Of a DNA stretch of 64,000 nucleotides, positions 61,253 through 64,000 are shown one piece after another (the stretch's first letter is position 1; the number at the start of each line of letters is the position of its first letter). The stretch is from assembly GCF_000011365.1 (NCBI RefSeq), contig NC_004463.1, positions 6,806,001-6,870,000 on the forward strand. Reading direction: 5' to 3'. Made by a program: the position numbers and the translations under genes. The stretch is from Bradyrhizobium diazoefficiens USDA 110 (GTDB lineage: Bacteria > Pseudomonadota > Alphaproteobacteria > Rhizobiales > Xanthobacteraceae). The notes under the pieces were generated by a model that saw only the letters and a list, made by a program, of their open reading frames with translations, did not search any database and was not told the origin of the DNA.

Positions 61253-62611
61253 ATGACCCGACTGCATTTCGCCTCCGCGCTCCTGCCCTCGGGCTGGGCC
61301 AATGACGTGCAGGTGGTGATCACCGCCGGCGCGATCGCGGCGGTGACGCCGGGCGTGTCGCCGCCCGCCGGCGACGAGCGCCACGACATCGCGCTTCCGG
61401 GGCTGGCGAGCCTGCACAGCCACGCCTTCCAGCGCGGCATGGCGGGACTTGCGGAACAGCGCGGCGACTCGACCGACACGTTCTGGACCTGGCGCGAGAC
61501 GATGTACCGCTTCGCGCTGGCGATGACGCCGGACGATGTCGCGGCCGTCGCAACGCTGCTTTATGTCGAGATGCTGGAGCAGGGTTTTACCCGCGTCGGC
61601 GAATTCCACTATTTGCATCACGATCGCGACGGCTCGCCCTACGCCGACCTCGCCGAAATGGCCACGCGCATTGCGCAGGCTGCCGAAGCGTCGGGTATTG
61701 CGCTGACGCTGCTGCCGAGTTTTTATGCGCATGGCTCTTTTGGGGGCGCAGCACCACATGCCGGCCAACGCCGCTTCATCTGCTCGGTCGATCGGTTTGC
61801 GGCGCTGATGGCTGCCTCGCGCAAAGCGATCGCAACATTGCCAGGGGCCAATATCGGCATCGCGCCGCACAGCTTGCGCGCGGTGGCACCGGACGAGTTC
61901 GCGGCGATCATTCCGCTCGCCGACGGCGGCCCTGTGCACATTCATGCCGCAGAGCAGGTGAAGGAAGTCGAGGATTGCCTGGCCTGGTCGAGCCGGCGCC
62001 CTGTGCAATGGCTGCTGGAGCACGCACCGGTCGATCAACGCTGGTGCCTCATCCACGCAACCCACACGACGAACGAGGAGGTCACCGCGCTCGCCAGGAC
62101 AGGCGCGGTTGCCGGCCTCTGCCCCATCACCGAAGCGAGCCTCGGCGACGGCATTTTTCCAGCCCGCGAATTCCTCGACGCCGGCGGCCGGTTCGGCGTC
62201 GGCACCGATTCGAATGTGCTGGTCGGTGCCGCCGACGAGCTGCGCCAGCTCGAATATGGCCAGCGGCTGAAGCATCGCCAGCGCAATGTGCTCTCCGGCG
62301 GCGCTGGCGCCTCGACCGGACGCACGCTGTTCGATCAAGCCCTCGCCGGCGGCTCGCGGGCACTTGCGCAGCCGACTGCCGGCCTCACGCCGGGGGCACG
62401 CGCCGACATCGTCACGCTCGATGCCGCGCATCCGTCGCTCGCGGGACGTCAGGGCGATGCGGCCATCGACGGCTGGATCTTTGCGGCAGGCGGCGGCGCG
62501 ATCGATTGCGTCTGGGCCGGCGGCGACAAGGTCGTCGAGGGCGGACGGCACCGGCTGCGCCAGGCAGCGCGCGAGCGCTTCAACGCATCGGTACGGAGGC
62601 TCCTCGCATGA
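61253..62611 (+). CDS. hutF: Formimidoylglutamate deiminase
   Basis: A 452-residue amidohydrolase converting N-formimidoylglutamate to N-formylglutamate and ammonia. Metal-binding motifs are LASLHSHAFQRGM, VHIHAAEQVKEVEDC and VGTDSNVLVGAADELR. HutF marks the five-step hut pathway, which then needs HutG (formylglutamate deformylase); HutG is not in this window. There is no clear ribosome-binding site. It overlaps hutC by 4 bp. Confidence 0.94.
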   Translation: MTRLHFASALLPSGWANDVQVVITAGAIAAVTPGVSPPAGDERHDIALPGLASLHSHAFQRGMAGLAEQRGDSTDTFWTWRETMYRFALAMTPDDVAAVATLLYVEMLEQGFTRVGEFHYLHHDRDGSPYADLAEMATRIAQAAEASGIALTLLPSFYAHGSFGGAAPHAGQRRFICSVDRFAALMAASRKAIATLPGANIGIAPHSLRAVAPDEFAAIIPLADGGPVHIHAAEQVKEVEDCLAWSSRRPVQWLLEHAPVDQRWCLIHATHTTNEEVTALARTGAVAGLCPITEASLGDGIFPAREFLDAGGRFGVGTDSNVLVGAADELRQLEYGQRLKHRQRNVLSGGAGASTGRTLFDQALAGGSRALAQPTAGLTPGARADIVTLDAAHPSLAGRQGDAAIDGWIFAAGGGAIDCVWAGGDKVVEGGRHRLRQAARERFNASVRRLLA

Positions 62612-63336
62612 GCCTCGCTACTGATGGCGCCGACCAGCCGACGCTCTACAAGCGGATCCGCGCCGACATCGAGAATCGCATCCTGACCGGCGAGTGGCCG
62701 CCGGGTCATCGCATTCCGTTCGAGCACGAACTGGTGGCGCGCTACGGCTGCTCGCGCATGACCGTGAACAAGGCGCTGTCGGAACTCGCGCAGGCCGACT
62801 TGATCGAGCGGCGGCGCCGCGCCGGATCGTTCGTCCGCCGGCCGCAGCATCAGTCCGCGGTGCTCAAGATCGCCGACATCCGCGCCGAGATCACCGCACT
62901 CGGCCGCGCTTACGGCTACGAGCTGATCCATCGCAAGCTGCGAATAGCGACCGCCGCCGACCGCGACCGTCTTGGCGTGAAGAAGGCCGGCAAGGTGGTC
63001 GCGATCGCCTGCCGCCATAGCGCCGACAACGTGCCGTTTGCCGCCGAGGACAGGCTGATCGACCTCTCGTCCGTGCCGGATGCCGCGACCGCGGACTTCT
63101 CGCGCGAACCGCCCGGCTCGTGGCTGCTTCACCATGTCCCATGGACGGAGGCCGAGCATACGATCAGCGCCATCGTTGCGGACGATCGCGCGGCGCAAGC
63201 GCTCGACATCGCCGTCGGCGCGCCCTGCCTCGTGATCGACCGCTACACCTGGCGCAGTACGCGCACGATCACCGCCGTGCGGCTGCTCTATCCCGGTGAC
63301 TCCCACCGCCTTGTCGCCCGATTCAAGGGAGGCTGA
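62608..63336 (+). CDS. hutC: GntR-family histidine utilisation repressor
   Basis: A 242-residue regulator. The winged helix-turn-helix (LYKRIRADIENRILTGEWPPGHRIPFEHELVARYGCSRMTVNKALSEL) is followed by a UTRA effector domain from about residue 90 to the end (DRYTWRSTRTITAVRLLYPGDSHRL). Urocanate is the known inducer of HutC. It is co-translated with hutF (ATGA) and probably binds 61199-61218, giving autoregulation. Confidence 0.95.
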   Translation: MSLATDGADQPTLYKRIRADIENRILTGEWPPGHRIPFEHELVARYGCSRMTVNKALSELAQADLIERRRRAGSFVRRPQHQSAVLKIADIRAEITALGRAYGYELIHRKLRIATAADRDRLGVKKAGKVVAIACRHSADNVPFAAEDRLIDLSSVPDAATADFSREPPGSWLLHHVPWTEAEHTISAIVADDRAAQALDIAVGAPCLVIDRYTWRSTRTITAVRLLYPGDSHRLVARFKGG

Positions 63337-63446
63337 GAGACCAATGTCGGCACAATTCGTGCAACGCTTCGGGCAAAGGTCCGCATGGACCGACACGAAC
63401 AGATCAACAGGACGTCAATCCATCGATCGGCAAGAGGACGACAATC

Positions 63447-64000
63447 ATGCGTAGTTCAAAGGTATTCGCGACAATCATTGCCCTGGCGGCCTCCACTCCG
63501 GTGCTCGCCGACGACGTCAAGGTCGGCGTCGGCATCTCCGGGTGGACCGGCTTCGCGCCGCTGACGCTGGCGAAGGAAGCCGGCATCTTCAAGAAGAACG
63601 GCCTCGACGTCACGATCAAGAAGATCCCGCAGAAGGACCGCCATCTTGCGATTGCTTCCGGCGACATCCAGTGCGCGGCAACCACGGTCGAGACCTGGAT
63701 CTCCTGGAACGCCAACGGCGTCGCCACCAAGCAGATCTTCCAGCTCGACAAGAGCTATGGCGCCGACGGCATGGCCGTGCGCAACGACATCGCCGCGATC
63801 AAGGATCTGAAGGGCAAGACGGTTGCGGCCTCCGCGCCGGGCACCTCGCCGTATTTTGCGCTGGCCTGGATGCTCAAGAAGAACGGCCTCACCACGAAGG
63901 ACGTGACCGTGGTGAATCTCGAGCCCGCCGCGGCCGCGCAGGCCTTCGTCTCCGGCCAGAACGACGCCGCCATGACCTACGAGCCGTATCTGTCGACCGT
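63447..64000 (+). CDS. NitT/TauT-type ABC substrate-binding protein, cut by the window end
   Basis: The first 184 codons are seen. A signal peptide (MRSSKVFATIIALAASTPVLA) is followed by VKVGVGISGWTGFAPLTLAKEAGIF and LKGKTVAASAPGTSPYFAL, as in SsuA/TauA-like binding proteins. AGAGGACG precedes the ATG at 63447. It follows hutC by 110 bp in the same direction and may import histidine or a related compound (inference); the permease and ATPase would lie beyond 64000. Confidence 0.85.
   Translation, partial: MRSSKVFATIIALAASTPVLADDVKVGVGISGWTGFAPLTLAKEAGIFKKNGLDVTIKKIPQKDRHLAIASGDIQCAATTVETWISWNANGVATKQIFQLDKSYGADGMAVRNDIAAIKDLKGKTVAASAPGTSPYFALAWMLKKNGLTTKDVTVVNLEPAAAAQAFVSGQNDAAMTYEPYLST

Overview
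The window looks like chromosome of a Bradyrhizobium, most likely the B. japonicum/diazoefficiens group. It has high GC with strong G/C third-position bias, the subclass B3 metallo-beta-lactamase at 44268 closely resembles BJP-1 as I remember it, and intergenic GC-rich inverted repeats of types common in this genus are scattered throughout. I see no tRNA, rRNA, IS element, CRISPR array or prophage. The right edge cuts a gene; the left edge (1-170) holds no gene.

Region 1 (about 0.2-35.9 kb) is a large island for lanthanide- and PQQ-dependent alcohol oxidation and formaldehyde disposal. A divergent histidine kinase/response regulator pair precedes fghA. Next comes a PedA1A2BC/Lut-type ABC importer set (substrate-binding protein, YVTN propeller, ATPase, permease, exported partner) of a kind needed for lanthanide use in Pseudomonas putida and Methylorubrum. 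It is followed by the 'quinoprotein relay' genes of unknown biochemistry (CX3CW rhodanese-like protein, MoxJ/XoxJ-type binding protein, Zn metallohydrolase, SoxYZ-like carrier), a second NitT/TauT-type ABC transporter, small exported proteins, a 26-codon orphan pqqA, a lanmodulin (lanM) and a first PQQ alcohol dehydrogenase with its cytochrome c. After an AraC regulator come xoxF, xoxG, GSH-dependent formaldehyde dehydrogenase and gfa. A two-subunit molybdenum hydroxylase (IorAB-like) and a third PQQ dehydrogenase paired with a Rieske protein close the island. All three PQQ dehydrogenases carry the Asp-x-Asp signature of lanthanide enzymes. Methanol or other alcohols would be oxidised in the periplasm and formaldehyde taken through Gfa, FlhA/AdhC and FghA to formate.

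Region 2 (36-47.5 kb) is mixed: truncated haemoglobin, 3-hydroxybutyryl-CoA dehydrogenase, a GlcD-like FAD oxidase, a HisC-like aminotransferase, a tungstate-type permease and binding protein without an adjacent ATPase, a low-complexity acidic repeat protein, a plug-only TonB-receptor-like protein, the metallo-beta-lactamase, and a GGDEF-EAL membrane protein.

Region 3 (47.5-56.7 kb) is a compact eight-gene minus-strand operon: a three-subunit molybdenum hydroxylase followed by a complete Liv-type ABC importer. A TetR regulator is divergent from it, and the intergenic region holds two copies of a palindromic operator candidate.

Region 4 (56.7-64 kb) is histidine utilisation: hutI-hutH-hutU on the minus strand, hutF-hutC on the plus strand, with a perfect 20-bp palindrome between them as the probable HutC operator. 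A truncated-by-window NitT/TauT-type binding protein follows.
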